A stretch of DNA of 64,000 bases from an uncultured Oscillibacter sp. (GTDB taxonomy: Bacteria > Bacillota > Clostridia > Oscillospirales > Oscillospiraceae), in assembly GCA_950097265.1 (NCBI GenBank), contig CATNDJ010000001.1, positions 1 through 64,000 on the forward strand, in the 5' to 3' direction. The translations under genes were made by a program, and so were the position numbers. Of the stretch, positions 1-7,598 are shown piece by piece (position 1 is the first letter of the stretch; each line of letters begins with the position of its first letter). Below the pieces are notes generated by a model that was not told the DNA's origin, did not search any database, and saw nothing but the letters and a program-made list of their open reading frames with translations.

Positions 1-406
1 CCTTGGAGTAGGAGGACACCGGCTTTTTCAGAAAGTCCGGCTTAAATTCCAGCGCATCCAGCAGTTCCCCCACATCCCGCCGCTGCTCCCTGGGATAGAA
101 CGAGGCAAAGTAGTTTAGGTTATCTACGGCGCTCAAATTGGCGTACAGATAGGGAAACTCAAAGAGTATGCCGATTTTCTGGAAAAATTCCGGGCCGTGA
201 ATGGCGGAAATATCCTGCCCGAACAGAGAAACCTTTCCGCCATGGCCCTTCAAAATCCCGGTCATAATTTTTTGGGTCGTGGACTTCCCGGAGCCGTTCG
301 GCCCCAGGAAACCGAAGATTTCTCCATCCTCCACGGTGAAGTCCAGACCGTGAAGAGCCTGCTTGTCTTTGCCGTAGGAGAACGTCAGGTTTTTAACCTC
401 TATCAC
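1..406 (-). CDS. ABC transporter ATP-binding protein (partial, 3' end outside window)
   Basis: This is the ATPase subunit of an exporter of the bacitracin/lantibiotic-resistance (BcrA-like) kind; the family assignment is inference from sequence and context. A Walker A motif, GPNGSGKST, is visible about 35 residues in, after a typical start (V/M-I-E-V-K-N-L-T-F-S-Y-G-K). About 135 residues lie in the window, so the signature and Walker B motifs are missing. The start is GTG at 406; an in-frame stop lies just upstream (413-415). It overlaps the stop of the small upstream membrane gene by 4 bases, so the two are translationally coupled. The two-component genes lie upstream on the same strand, as in peptide-antibiotic detoxification modules. 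The substrate cannot be read from this fragment. Confidence 0.85.
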   Translation of the reverse strand, partial: MIEVKNLTFSYGKDKQALHGLDFTVEDGEIFGFLGPNGSGKSTTQKIMTGILKGHGGKVSLFGQDISAIHGPEFFQKIGILFEFPYLYANLSAVDNLNYFASFYPREQRRDVGELLDALEFKPDFLKKPVSSYSK

Positions 407-552
407 TCGTCGTCACCCCGCTTTCCGCGCTGGCCGTTCTTCTCCTGCTGGCGCTTGCTCCACCACTTCATAAACTTGACCTTGAAAGGGATGGAGATAA
501 TCAGCGCCGCCGCGATCACCAGCCACCAGTACCACGCTAAACCTAAGAACAT
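403..552 (-). CDS. 49-aa single-span membrane peptide upstream of ABC ATPase
   Basis: A short gene with a strong ribosome binding site (AAGGAGG, 8 bases before the ATG) and a 4-base overlap with the ABC ATPase start. The peptide has one hydrophobic segment (about residues 3-22, rich in W, A, I and L) followed by a basic, polar tail (K, R, Q, ending GDDE). No family is recognised. Position and coupling suggest a small accessory membrane subunit or regulator of the transporter or the sensor kinase. That role is inference. Confidence 0.65.
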   Translation of the reverse strand: MFLGLAWYWWLVIAAALIISIPFKVKFMKWWSKRQQEKNGQRGKRGDDE

Positions 553-636
553 AAAAAACCCTCCTTATTTGTGATAAGGAGAGTTTAGAAAGGCGGTGTG
601 AAATTGGTGTGAGGTTGCTGTGAAATCCGTGTGAAA

Positions 637-1707
637 TTATTCTGCGGTGGGGATAGAGAAATAGAACCGCACCCCGTCCGATTGGTTTTCTGTCCCATAG
701 GGAAGGTTTTGCATAGACAGGATTTGCGCCACGATGGACAGCCCCAGGCCGGAGCCGCTATACTCTGCATTGCTGTCCCGGTAAAATTTTGTCCAGATTT
801 TCGGCAGGTCGCTTTCTGGAATGGATCTGCCCTGGTTGAAGATGGCGAAATGCAACGCCCCATTATCGAGTGTTACTTCCATCCGCAGGATGCCGCCTGG
901 GGATACATTTTTCTTAGCGTTGACAATCAAATTGCCTAAAACCTGCTCCATGCGCTTATGGTCTGTCCGAACAAAAACCTTTTGTTCTGGCAGTTCATAT
1001 TGCAGTTCAAAGTCAGCATCAGGCGTATCTATCAAGAGCCGCCCGGCCACTGTTTCCACCAACTCCACAAAGTCAAACCGGGTAATGTTTAATTGGGCCG
1101 CTCCGCTCTCCAAGGCAGATAAATCCAATAGCGTTACGATCAGATCGTTCATGCGCTCCACTTCGGAAACAATGACTTGGGCGTATTTCTGTTTTTTTGC
1201 ATCGTCCGTTTCATCCTGCAAGCCCTCAGCATAGGCCCGGATAATGCCCAGCGGGGTTTTCATTTCATGGGATAGGCTGTCCACCAGCTCTTTGCGCTCG
1301 GCAAGAAGAAGTCGCTCCTTTTCCACATCCTTTTCAAGCCGGGTGTTTGCATCCTCCAGCCGGACAAGGGCCTGTTGCAGATTTTCAGTCATTGTATTCA
1401 GGCTGGCGGACAATTCCCCAAATTCATCGCTTGAAACAAGGTCACAGGGGGCGGAAAAATCCAGCCCCGCCATACGCTTTGCGGAGGCATTCAGCTTGTC
1501 AATCGGTTTCGTGATAAAGCGGCCCATAAAAAGGTCGATACAGATGATTAGCAGAAAAACAAACCCCAGCCAGATTAGAAAAGAAGCATCTTCACTGACT
1601 GGCAGGCCGGTGGAGAGGGTGTAGGAAAAAATCAGCGCGACCCCTGCCAGCTTGGAGAGCATCAAAATCTTTTTCCGAACAGTACGGAGGGAAAACAGCT
1701 CTTTCAT
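637..1707 (-). CDS. Sensor histidine kinase (HAMP, HisKA, HATPase_c)
   Basis: A membrane sensor kinase of 356 residues. Two hydrophobic helices (about 16-34 and 43-62) enclose only a short loop, followed by a HAMP domain (about 60-112), a coiled coil, and a HisKA domain with phospho-acceptor His147 in SHEMKTP. The catalytic domain shows the N box (NLIVNA) and the G box (GSGLGLS). The tiny extracellular loop suggests sensing inside the membrane or through the neighbouring transporter, as in BceS-like kinases; this is inference. The start overlaps the response regulator stop (ATGA), so the two are co-translated. It should phosphorylate the adjacent OmpR-type regulator. Confidence 0.93.
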   Translation of the reverse strand: MKELFSLRTVRKKILMLSKLAGVALIFSYTLSTGLPVSEDASFLIWLGFVFLLIICIDLFMGRFITKPIDKLNASAKRMAGLDFSAPCDLVSSDEFGELSASLNTMTENLQQALVRLEDANTRLEKDVEKERLLLAERKELVDSLSHEMKTPLGIIRAYAEGLQDETDDAKKQKYAQVIVSEVERMNDLIVTLLDLSALESGAAQLNITRFDFVELVETVAGRLLIDTPDADFELQYELPEQKVFVRTDHKRMEQVLGNLIVNAKKNVSPGGILRMEVTLDNGALHFAIFNQGRSIPESDLPKIWTKFYRDSNAEYSGSGLGLSIVAQILSMQNLPYGTENQSDGVRFYFSIPTAE

Positions 1708-2372
1708 ACCGCCACCTCGAATTTATAGCCGGAGCGGATCAGCGTGACAATATGCCTGCCCTCGTCCCCCAGCTTTTGCCGCAGGGTCTTGATGTGGGTG
1801 TCCACGGTTCGGGTCGTTCCCTCGAAATCATAGCCCCAAACACGGTTCAAAAGCTGCTCCCGATTGAATATCTGCCCAGGGTTTGCCATCAGAAAGGCGA
1901 GCAGTTCATACTCCTTATGGGTCAAGGTGATCTCCTGGCCGTCCAGATAGACCTTGTGCGCATTGGGGTGGAGCATGATTTTCCCGGCTGTAATCGCTCC
2001 GGCAGAAGCGGGGGAGGAACGGCGCAGGAGGGCGTTCGCCTTTGCCAGCAGCACCTTGGGGCTGAAAGGCTTTGTCATATAGTCGTCCGCACCGTAATCA
2101 TAGCCTTTTAGCTTGTCGTCCTCCGCACTTTTGGCGGTGAGCATGATAATGGGCATATCACTCATTTCCCGAGCCATTTTGCAGACGGAGAAACCGTCCA
2201 GATGGGGCATCATCACATCCAGGATCATCAAATCCATAGGATGATTTTTCAGCGTGACAAGGGCATCTATGCCGTCGTCAGCGACAAAGCAGGTGTGGCC
2301 ACCTTTTCGCATATAGTCCGCGATAATGTCCTGCATGGCCTTTTCATCTTCAACAATCAGGATATTTGCCAT
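1704..2372 (-). CDS. OmpR-family response regulator
   Basis: A 222-residue regulator. The receiver domain (about 1-118) has the phospho-acceptor Asp52 in LDVMMPHLDG, the acidic pair at 9-10, and the conserved Thr (TAKS) and Lys (TKPF). The C-terminal winged helix (about 128-220) ends in the usual GYKF region, with RTVDTHIKTLRQKLG as recognition region. It overlaps the kinase start by 4 bases and follows a clear promoter. It probably controls the kinase, membrane peptide and ABC transporter downstream, for example in response to a cell-wall antibiotic. The signal is not readable. Confidence 0.94.
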   Translation of the reverse strand: MANILIVEDEKAMQDIIADYMRKGGHTCFVADDGIDALVTLKNHPMDLMILDVMMPHLDGFSVCKMAREMSDMPIIMLTAKSAEDDKLKGYDYGADDYMTKPFSPKVLLAKANALLRRSSPASAGAITAGKIMLHPNAHKVYLDGQEITLTHKEYELLAFLMANPGQIFNREQLLNRVWGYDFEGTTRTVDTHIKTLRQKLGDEGRHIVTLIRSGYKFEVAV

Positions 2373-2405
2373 AACAGTTTGCCATCCTCTCTCGGTTGTG
2401 GGACT

Positions 2406-2434
2406 ATTATATGAAATTGTCTGTCGAAAATCAA
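2406..2434 (-). promoter_or_regulatory. Promoter of the two-component/ABC operon
   Basis: Read on the minus strand: TTGATT (2434-2429), a 17-base spacer, then TATAAT (2411-2406). It lies about 35 bases upstream of the response regulator start. A consensus -10 with exact spacing makes this a sigma-A type promoter. Confidence 0.75.
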
Positions 2435-2528
2435 GGCAGAGGATATAAACTATAAAGTGAAGCAGAGAGAGTATAGCATCATTCCCAGGGGCGAATATGA
2501 ACTATACAATGTCTTTGGGTGATGTAAA

Positions 2529-2885
2529 ATGGCGAATGTCAAAGATTGCCCCGGATTTGAAACTTTCGGCGAAGATGTACGGGCTGGACGCGAGGCCCAG
2601 AGGATGGCTCGTAAGACATTGGCGGAAATGGTAAACATATCATCTCGCTATCTTGCCAATATCGAATTGGGAATCACTATCCCCAGCATTCCGGTTGTAC
2701 TGCAACTGATTCAGATTTGCCGTCTGCCAGCGGAACGCTACTTCAATCCCAGCCTGATTCGGGGAGACAGCGAACAGCGGCAGCGCACCAATCACAAGTT
2801 GCAGCTATGCCCGGAAAAATACTTACCAATCGTTGAAGCCACCATTGACGGAGCAATCAAAACGGATGAACGGGAGGACGCATAA
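2529..2885 (+). CDS. XRE-family helix-turn-helix regulator
   Basis: A 118-residue protein. Residues about 12-70 form a Cro/C1-type HTH (VRAGREAQRMARKTLAEMV, then SSRYLANIELGI and PVVLQLIQICRLP). The C-terminal tail is basic then acidic. Divergently oriented from the two-component operon across about 155 bases that hold the operon promoter, it is well placed to repress that promoter or its own. The ribosome binding site is weak (GGTGATG). It is probably a mobile-element regulator, and its target is inferred from position only. Confidence 0.85.
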   Translation: MANVKDCPGFETFGEDVRAGREAQRMARKTLAEMVNISSRYLANIELGITIPSIPVVLQLIQICRLPAERYFNPSLIRGDSEQRQRTNHKLQLCPEKYLPIVEATIDGAIKTDEREDA

Positions 2886-2911
2886 GCCGCGTTCTCCCGT
2901 TCTCGCACAAA

Positions 2912-3211
2912 TTACTTCTCGTGGCACTCCGCTTTAAGCCTGGTGCATTTTGCGTCAATTTCGGTCTGCTCCGCCGCAGTCAAATCACGTTCACTGTCGG
3001 TCAACTGTTCTTCCAGATATTCGGCGTATTTGCAGAGCAGAGCGTCCAACAGGATTTCCGGCGTTTCCATAATTTCAGCGGTGTACCACTGATTTTTCCG
3101 AGGTTCCCAGGCCATCAGCGTATAGCCGTGACTGGTGAGCACCACTTCATAGAGTGGGTCTTGCTGAAGGTAATCAGCGAAAACTGCAAGCACTTTTTCA
3201 AATGTCAGCAT
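2912..3211 (-). CDS. Hypothetical mobile-element protein, 99 aa
   Basis: Not recognised with certainty. A small soluble alpha/beta-looking protein with a Trp- and Tyr-rich middle and a Lys/Glu-rich helical C-terminus with two Cys residues. It follows tnpV on the same strand with a 12-base gap and so is probably co-transcribed with it. Such short genes commonly accompany tnpV in Clostridia elements. Confidence 0.6.
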   Translation of the reverse strand: MLTFEKVLAVFADYLQQDPLYEVVLTSHGYTLMAWEPRKNQWYTAEIMETPEILLDALLCKYAEYLEEQLTDSERDLTAAEQTEIDAKCTRLKAECHEK

Positions 3212-3223
3212 CAGTCCGCCCCC

Positions 3224-3583
3224 TCAAATATAGACCAGATCGGCCAGGATGATCTCGTCGGCCCGCGCCCGGCAGTTGTTGACCAGCCCTACCCACGCCA
3301 TCTGATCGCTGGCTTTCAATTCTTCGGTCACGCTAGCGGCTTTCATCAACTGCGGCAGGAGCGTGTCCATGCGCTGCTCCGCCATCCGTTCGACACCTTT
3401 CAGATGGTCGGCCAGCTTGCCGCTGTTCACCAGCACCATCCACAGTTTGGGCTTATGCTCCCGGAGGTAGTCGCGCCGAAGATCACCGTACTTGCCATAG
3501 AATACATCCTGCTCCGGTTCCTCGTCAAGTATCAGATCGGGGATATAGTAATCGCCAACTTTTGTATAGGTTAATTCTGCCAT
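3224..3583 (-). CDS. tnpV: TnpV family transposon protein
   Basis: A 119-residue protein with the TnpV pattern: MAELTYTKVGDYYIPDL at the start, KYGDLRRDYLREHKP in the middle, and the LMKAASVTEELKASDQMAWV block followed by a conserved N-x-C and acidic stretch. The start is fixed by a strong AAGGAGG (3590-3596) six bases before the ATG; a longer frame begins at 3604 but lacks such a site. TnpV proteins are carried by transposons and conjugative elements of Clostridia and their biochemical role is unknown. Immediately upstream the sequence runs into the truncated methyltransferase, so tnpV probably marks the edge of an inserted or rearranged block. Confidence 0.85.
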   Translation of the reverse strand: MAELTYTKVGDYYIPDLILDEEPEQDVFYGKYGDLRRDYLREHKPKLWMVLVNSGKLADHLKGVERMAEQRMDTLLPQLMKAASVTEELKASDQMAWVGLVNNCRARADEIILADLVYI

Positions 3584-3694
3584 AATGAACCTCCTTGTGT
3601 TCAAGTCCTATTGTCCTATTCTTTCCACGAAAAGTCCAGTTGATCGTGTCCCTGTTCGTGAATTTTGTTGGGCAACTGAACTCGTCACAAGGTA

Positions 3695-4114
3695 TTATGG
3701 CACATCCCCGTCCCCCTTCAGCTTCTTCAGCGTGTTTTCCCGGGAGCGGAACAGCGCCGCCACGTCCGCCATCTCCACGCCGCCGTCCCCCGTCATGTCC
3801 CGCACCTGGGTAACCTCCGCCAGATACGCCTCCCCCTCCTCGCCGGACACGTCGAAAAGGCTCAATTGCCGGTTGGCGATGGGGGACCCGGCGTAGCAGG
3901 TGGCGACGAGTTTTTTCAGCCCCAGGAAGTTGAAGTTCAGGGCGAAGTATTTGAAAAAGTTGCTTTCATAGGGATCGTCGCAGTTGCAGAGGACAGTTTT
4001 TCCCCGGAAGTGTTTCCGGTAATGCCGGAGCTCTTTTTCGATGTCGGTAAGCTGGGTGTAAAACTCGTCCTGCTTTGCCAGGTTCGCTTTGTTCAGACTC
4101 GCATTGCCCGCCAT
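3695..4114 (-). pseudogene. N-terminal fragment of an EcoRI-family adenine-specific DNA methyltransferase
   Basis: The 139 readable residues resemble the start of EcoRI-type adenine methyltransferases found in gut elements: KQDEFYTQLTDIEKELRHYR, then GKTVLCNCDDPYESNFFKYF and LGLKKLVATCY, ending LKKLKGDGD. Full-length relatives are roughly 330-350 residues, and the GDGD region there is followed by the NPPF catalytic motif. Here the frame stops after three more codons and no NPPF motif is present, so the enzyme cannot be active. The start at 4114 has GGGAG seven bases before the ATG; another in-frame ATG is at 4129. The break coincides with the tnpV side of the module, which points to insertion or deletion. 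Confidence 0.75.
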
Positions 4115-4183
4115 GGCGCATTCTCCCATATTTTGCTATGATGCACCAGTATACCACAGGCTTCGCCGCAAGACAAGAAAAAG

Positions 4184-4210
4184 GGCCGGGGAACACGCTC
4201 CCCGGCCCAG
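4184..4210 (-). terminator. Intrinsic terminator after the S1-like gene (locus A)
   Basis: On the minus strand a GC-rich stem (GGGCCGGGGA paired with TCCCCGGCCC, 6-base loop) is followed by TTTTTCTTG. It lies just past the stop at 4218 and ends the locus A transcript. Confidence 0.85.
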
Positions 4211-4217
4211 TCCTATA

Positions 4218-5654
4218 TCACCACTTGCTCAAAATCTTCCCATACATCTGCCTCTTTTCCAGGTCGTGCCGCTGGACCACCAGGATCACGGTGTCCCCCA
4301 CCAGGAAGTCTGAGTCCTCGTGCTGATAAGAATAGTTGCACATACAGACGGCGCCGTCGGGGAGGTTGCAGAACACGCCGCCGCCGTACTTCCCGGCGAT
4401 CACCGCCTGCCTCCTGCTGCCCGCCGGGTGGCGGAACTCCGCGCCCTCGAAGGGATTGGATTCCGTTTCCTTGACGGAGATCCGCAGGGCCTCCTTTTCC
4501 GGGTCGTAGCTCTTGACCACGCAGTCCAGTTCCTGACCGGGACGGTACTCGTTCCGCAGGTCCGGGATGGCGGTGTACCGCAGGTCCCGCTGGGTCATGC
4601 CGATGTCGTGCCCATAGCACTCCGCCAGGCACCGCCGGGGGCCGACGGACAGGAGACGGCACTTCAGCCGGGTCCCCTCCTGGCAGAGGGCGGGGCGGTG
4701 AGCAAAGAAATAGCGCTGGGACCTGGCCGCCAGCCGCCGGGAGCCGATGGCGAAACCGCTCTCCCGGTCCACCTTGATGATGATGAAGTCGATGGACGCG
4801 CCCACCATGTTCTGGAGCACGAAGTCCGGCCGTTCGTGGCCCGGCTCCCACATCTCCGAGGCGGGAATCACCACCCTGACTCGGTAGGGGATGACAATGG
4901 CGCAGTACATGGTCTGGCGCTCCACCTTTCCCGTTTCCCCGTTTCGGACACTGATGGAATGGGGGTCCACGCCGATGATCGTTCCGGTCAGGGCGCTGCG
5001 GCCCCGGTAGGAGGCGTAGATGGAGTTCCACTCCTGCCGCTCCTCGGCGGTCAGGTCCCGGTCCAGTTCGTTGAAGTTCAGACCGTAAAAGCTCTGACGG
5101 TCCGTTTTCGGGGGCGGGGCCTCGGCGGGGGAAGTTTCAGCCCCGGCGGGCACTCCGGGGGTCTCCGGGATCTCCGGCGAAGGGGCGGGCTCACCCTGCG
5201 AAACAGGGCCTACGCCATTTTCCTCCTCTGAACCGCCGGCAGTTTCCGGGGGAACCGTCGGTTCGGGCGGGACTTCTCCGGCCGGCAGTCCCTCCAGGGC
5301 TTCAACGGCGGCTTCACCGCTCTCAGGCGGGATATCGGGCGGAACGCCGGGAATCGTCTCTCCGTCCCCAGCGTCACCCGAGGGCAAACCCTCCGCCACC
5401 TCTCTAATGGGGCCGGGCGGGTTCCCCGGGGCGCCGCTCAGTTCTCCCAGGTCTTCAGGCAGACCGTCCGTGGGACTGCCATCCTCACTGGGCGCACCGG
5501 GCAGGCCCTCCGGGGGACCGCTCTCCGCACCGGGAACTTCGGGCGGGTCCTTTTGAAATTTACCTTCGCCAGTATCCGCCTCGCCTTCCGGCAGGCCCTG
5601 AACCTCCAGATTGGGCTCCTGTTCCTCGACAGGGACAGCTTTCTTTCTCGCCAT
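4218..5654 (-). CDS. S1-like RNA-binding protein with acidic Pro/Glu-rich N-terminus (locus A)
   Basis: A 478-residue protein. Residues 1-5 are basic (MARKK). About 10-190 form a low-complexity region rich in P, E, G and S. The folded part (about 200-478) contains OB/S1-like segments: a first around LTGTIIGVD...IPYRVRVVIPASEM, then FVLQNMVGASIDFIIIKVD, then a third ending YRPGQELDCVVKSYDPEKEALRISV. This order matches the paralogue at 30354-31988. No catalytic residues are evident. A strong AGGAGG precedes the start. It is the last gene of the locus A group. S1 folds bind single-stranded nucleic acid, so a role with transfer DNA or mRNA is plausible but unproven. Confidence 0.7.
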   Translation of the reverse strand: MARKKAVPVEEQEPNLEVQGLPEGEADTGEGKFQKDPPEVPGAESGPPEGLPGAPSEDGSPTDGLPEDLGELSGAPGNPPGPIREVAEGLPSGDAGDGETIPGVPPDIPPESGEAAVEALEGLPAGEVPPEPTVPPETAGGSEEENGVGPVSQGEPAPSPEIPETPGVPAGAETSPAEAPPPKTDRQSFYGLNFNELDRDLTAEERQEWNSIYASYRGRSALTGTIIGVDPHSISVRNGETGKVERQTMYCAIVIPYRVRVVIPASEMWEPGHERPDFVLQNMVGASIDFIIIKVDRESGFAIGSRRLAARSQRYFFAHRPALCQEGTRLKCRLLSVGPRRCLAECYGHDIGMTQRDLRYTAIPDLRNEYRPGQELDCVVKSYDPEKEALRISVKETESNPFEGAEFRHPAGSRRQAVIAGKYGGGVFCNLPDGAVCMCNYSYQHEDSDFLVGDTVILVVQRHDLEKRQMYGKILSKW

Positions 5655-5687
5655 GATAGGTACCTCCTATGTGTTGAATTTTATATT

Positions 5688-6218
5688 TCACGGCCCGTTG
5701 GAGCCATAAAACCGATGGGAGCCGTCCGTCTGTCGGGCGGCAAAGAAGTGTTTGGGCGGCAGGGTCAGGCTCTCTGGCGGCACACCGTTTTCCGTGATCC
5801 AGACCACCCGCTTCAGATGGACCAGCGTCTCCACTGTGGGTCGGATGGGCGCGGACAGCTCCGCCACGGTAAACAGGCGGAGGTCGTCCCCCCAGGAGAA
5901 ACGCAGGATGCCCGGGCGTTCCACCCGCGTCGTGAAGTCCTCCGGCCTCCCTTCCGCAAGCTCCAGCATTACGTCCACCGCCTCCAGACGGAGGGCGTCG
6001 GGCCGCGCGCCGGACAGGTGGACCATCTCACCTTCCAGGAAGATGCCGCCGTTTCCTGCCCGGAGCTGGCGCAGCATGGCGTCCAGGCGGGTGTCGGAAA
6101 TCTCCAGATGCTGAAACTTCCCCCGAACCAGAACGGCCAACTGCTGACGGCGGATGAAGCCCAGCTTGCGCAGGACCTCCAGGATGTATTTCTGCTGAAC
6201 AGATAAAAGCATGACCAT
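5688..6218 (-). CDS. Winged-helix-type protein (DUF5697-like), locus A
   Basis: A protein of about 176 residues. The N-terminal 60 residues read as a winged helix (LSVQQKYILEVLRKLGFIRR, then a recognition helix and a GGIFLEGEMVHL wing). The C-terminal half has the FTVAELSAPIR...LVHLKRVVWI pattern that aligns with the locus B gene at 36024-36545. Its ATG overlaps the initiator stop (TGATG), so it is translationally coupled to the replication gene. The name DUF5697 is from memory and less certain than the kinship to the locus B gene. A DNA-binding accessory role for replication or copy control is inference. Confidence 0.65.
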   Translation of the reverse strand: MVMLLSVQQKYILEVLRKLGFIRRQQLAVLVRGKFQHLEISDTRLDAMLRQLRAGNGGIFLEGEMVHLSGARPDALRLEAVDVMLELAEGRPEDFTTRVERPGILRFSWGDDLRLFTVAELSAPIRPTVETLVHLKRVVWITENGVPPESLTLPPKHFFAARQTDGSHRFYGSNGP

Positions 6219-7240
6219 CACCCCCTCGTTCCAGGCGGACCGCCTAGGCTGTTGAGATACGGGTCCACCAGCAGATCGCTCTCGCTTTCGGTGATGCAGT
6301 TGAAGATCGTGGCCATGACATAGGCCGTGGAGTTTTTGACCTTCCGCTCCAGATTGGACCGGAGCTTCCCCTCTGCCGTTTGCAGGATGATGCAGTCCAG
6401 CAAATGGAGCCGGGAGCGGACCCGGCTTTGCGGCAGGGTGGCATTGCCAATCCGAAAGCTGTCCGAGTAGAAGAGCCGCTCGACGGCGTTCTCAAACACC
6501 CGGGCCACCTCCGGCTCGAAGATTTGCAGCTCACAGGCGTCCAAAATCTCCTGGAGTTCTTCTTCGTCCGTCTGTCCGTCTCCGTGCGGGGGTCCTACGG
6601 ACTGACTGACGTAAATATCACTCCCTTCTTTCTGACTTTTTTCTTTATAACTTGGCCGCAGATTTGACGGTTCTGGACCCGCAGATTCCGCCGTTCTTGA
6701 ACCGCGGAATTGGCGGTTCTGGGATGGCGCTTTCGGCGGTTCTTGGGGCGCCGGAGCGGGTTCGGGGGCGGGTTTTCCACAATCAAGACCCGCAGAATCG
6801 GCGGTTCTTGCATCGCCGGACGGCTCCTCCGGGAGAAAGGGGGCGCTGGCATACTCCGGGTCGTCCTGGGGCTGGACGTGGGCAAGGTAGATCTGGTTGG
6901 CGTCGCCCCGGCCGCAGCGTTTCTCCCAAATCAAATCCCGTTCCGCCAGCGTTTGGAACGCCGCCGTCACCCGCTTCTCGCAAATGCGAAGTTCCTTCGC
7001 CAGCTCTTTCCGGGGGAAGATGACAAAGACCTCCCCTTGGTCGTTGGTCCAGCCGTTCCGGCGGGAGAGCTGGAAGCGGTTCAGGAGAAAGGTATAGGCC
7101 ACCTTGGCGTCCAGGCTGATATCGGCGTACCTGGGGTCCGAGAACAGCCAGCGGGGCATCTGCATGTGGTAAATATTCTGTACGTCCGTCTGCCGCATCA
7201 GCGGGAAGTTCGGACGCTCTTTCATCTCCGCGGCCCTCAT
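6218..7240 (-). CDS. Replication initiator-like protein (RepA_N N-terminus, DUF6017-type C-terminus), locus A
   Basis: A 340-residue protein. Residues about 10-120 match the RepA_N winged helix: a Y-H-M-Q-M-P-R-W-L-F opening, LDAKVAYTFLLNRF, then VFVIFPRKELAKELRICEKRVTAAFQTL and DLIWEKR. The middle (about 130-215) is Pro/Ala-rich and repetitive. The C-terminal 110 residues resemble the same part of the locus B protein at 43506-44402. The start at 7240 is chosen because AGGAGGTGA precedes it at normal spacing. RepA_N proteins initiate theta replication of plasmids and some integrative elements, usually at an origin inside their own gene; the repeats at 6661-6830 fit that. Confidence 0.8.
   Translation of the reverse strand: MRAAEMKERPNFPLMRQTDVQNIYHMQMPRWLFSDPRYADISLDAKVAYTFLLNRFQLSRRNGWTNDQGEVFVIFPRKELAKELRICEKRVTAAFQTLAERDLIWEKRCGRGDANQIYLAHVQPQDDPEYASAPFLPEEPSGDARTADSAGLDCGKPAPEPAPAPQEPPKAPSQNRQFRGSRTAESAGPEPSNLRPSYKEKSQKEGSDIYVSQSVGPPHGDGQTDEEELQEILDACELQIFEPEVARVFENAVERLFYSDSFRIGNATLPQSRVRSRLHLLDCIILQTAEGKLRSNLERKVKNSTAYVMATIFNCITESESDLLVDPYLNSLGGPPGTRG
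6661..6830. repeat. Imperfect direct repeats inside the initiator gene (candidate origin iterons, locus A)
   Basis: Read on the minus strand, copies of a 22-24 base unit of the form CAGAACCGYCAAATCTGCGG occur in the central part of the initiator gene. Three are nearly adjacent (about 6665-6725), a shorter one lies near 6730-6755 and another near 6785-6812. They encode the repeated protein motif RTA(D/E)SAG. RepA_N plasmid origins are known to lie in the middle of rep, so these are candidate initiator-binding iterons. Confidence 0.55.
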
Positions 7241-7268
7241 GAGGGTCACCTCCTGACAAAACAAAGTC

Positions 7269-7297
7269 TTGTGATTCTGATAAAGTTATGATAAAAT
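7269..7297 (+). promoter_or_regulatory. Promoter of the Phd/RelE toxin-antitoxin operon
   Basis: TTGTGA (7269-7274), a 17-base spacer, and TAAAAT (7292-7297), about 29 bases before the antitoxin ATG. It lies between the divergent initiator gene and the antitoxin gene, in an AT-rich stretch unlike its surroundings. Confidence 0.65.
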
Positions 7298-7325
7298 ACA
7301 GATACTCTAAAAAGAGGTGATTGCT

Positions 7326-7598
7326 ATGATGCACATTCGGCCCGTTTCCGATCTTCGGAACAAGTACCCGGAAATTGAAGAGACGGTTTTGAAAAGCGGA
7401 GAGCCGGTGTTCCTGACCAAAAACGGATACGGCTCCATGGTGCTGCTCAGCCTGGAACAGTACGCCGTCTTGACGGACGACGTGGAAATCGCCCTGGATG
7501 AGGCGGACCAGGCGGCGCGGCTTTCCGATACCCGCTATTCCGGCGAGGAGGTTTTCAGCCGCGTGAGGGGGCGTATCCGTGGACGGAAAGCGCTATGA
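7326..7598 (+). CDS. Phd/YefM-type antitoxin
   Basis: A 90-residue protein with the Phd/YefM fold signature: MMHIRPVSDLRNKYPEI, then PVFLTKNGYGSMVLLSLEQY. The C-terminal tail, which usually wraps the toxin, is acidic then basic. AAAGAGGTGA precedes the ATG at 7326; a GTG at 7317 would leave the site too close. It overlaps the toxin gene by 20 bases. It probably neutralises the RelE/ParE-like toxin and represses its own promoter at 7269-7297. The pair lies opposite to the conjugation genes and probably stabilises the element. Confidence 0.9.
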   Translation: MMHIRPVSDLRNKYPEIEETVLKSGEPVFLTKNGYGSMVLLSLEQYAVLTDDVEIALDEADQAARLSDTRYSGEEVFSRVRGRIRGRKAL

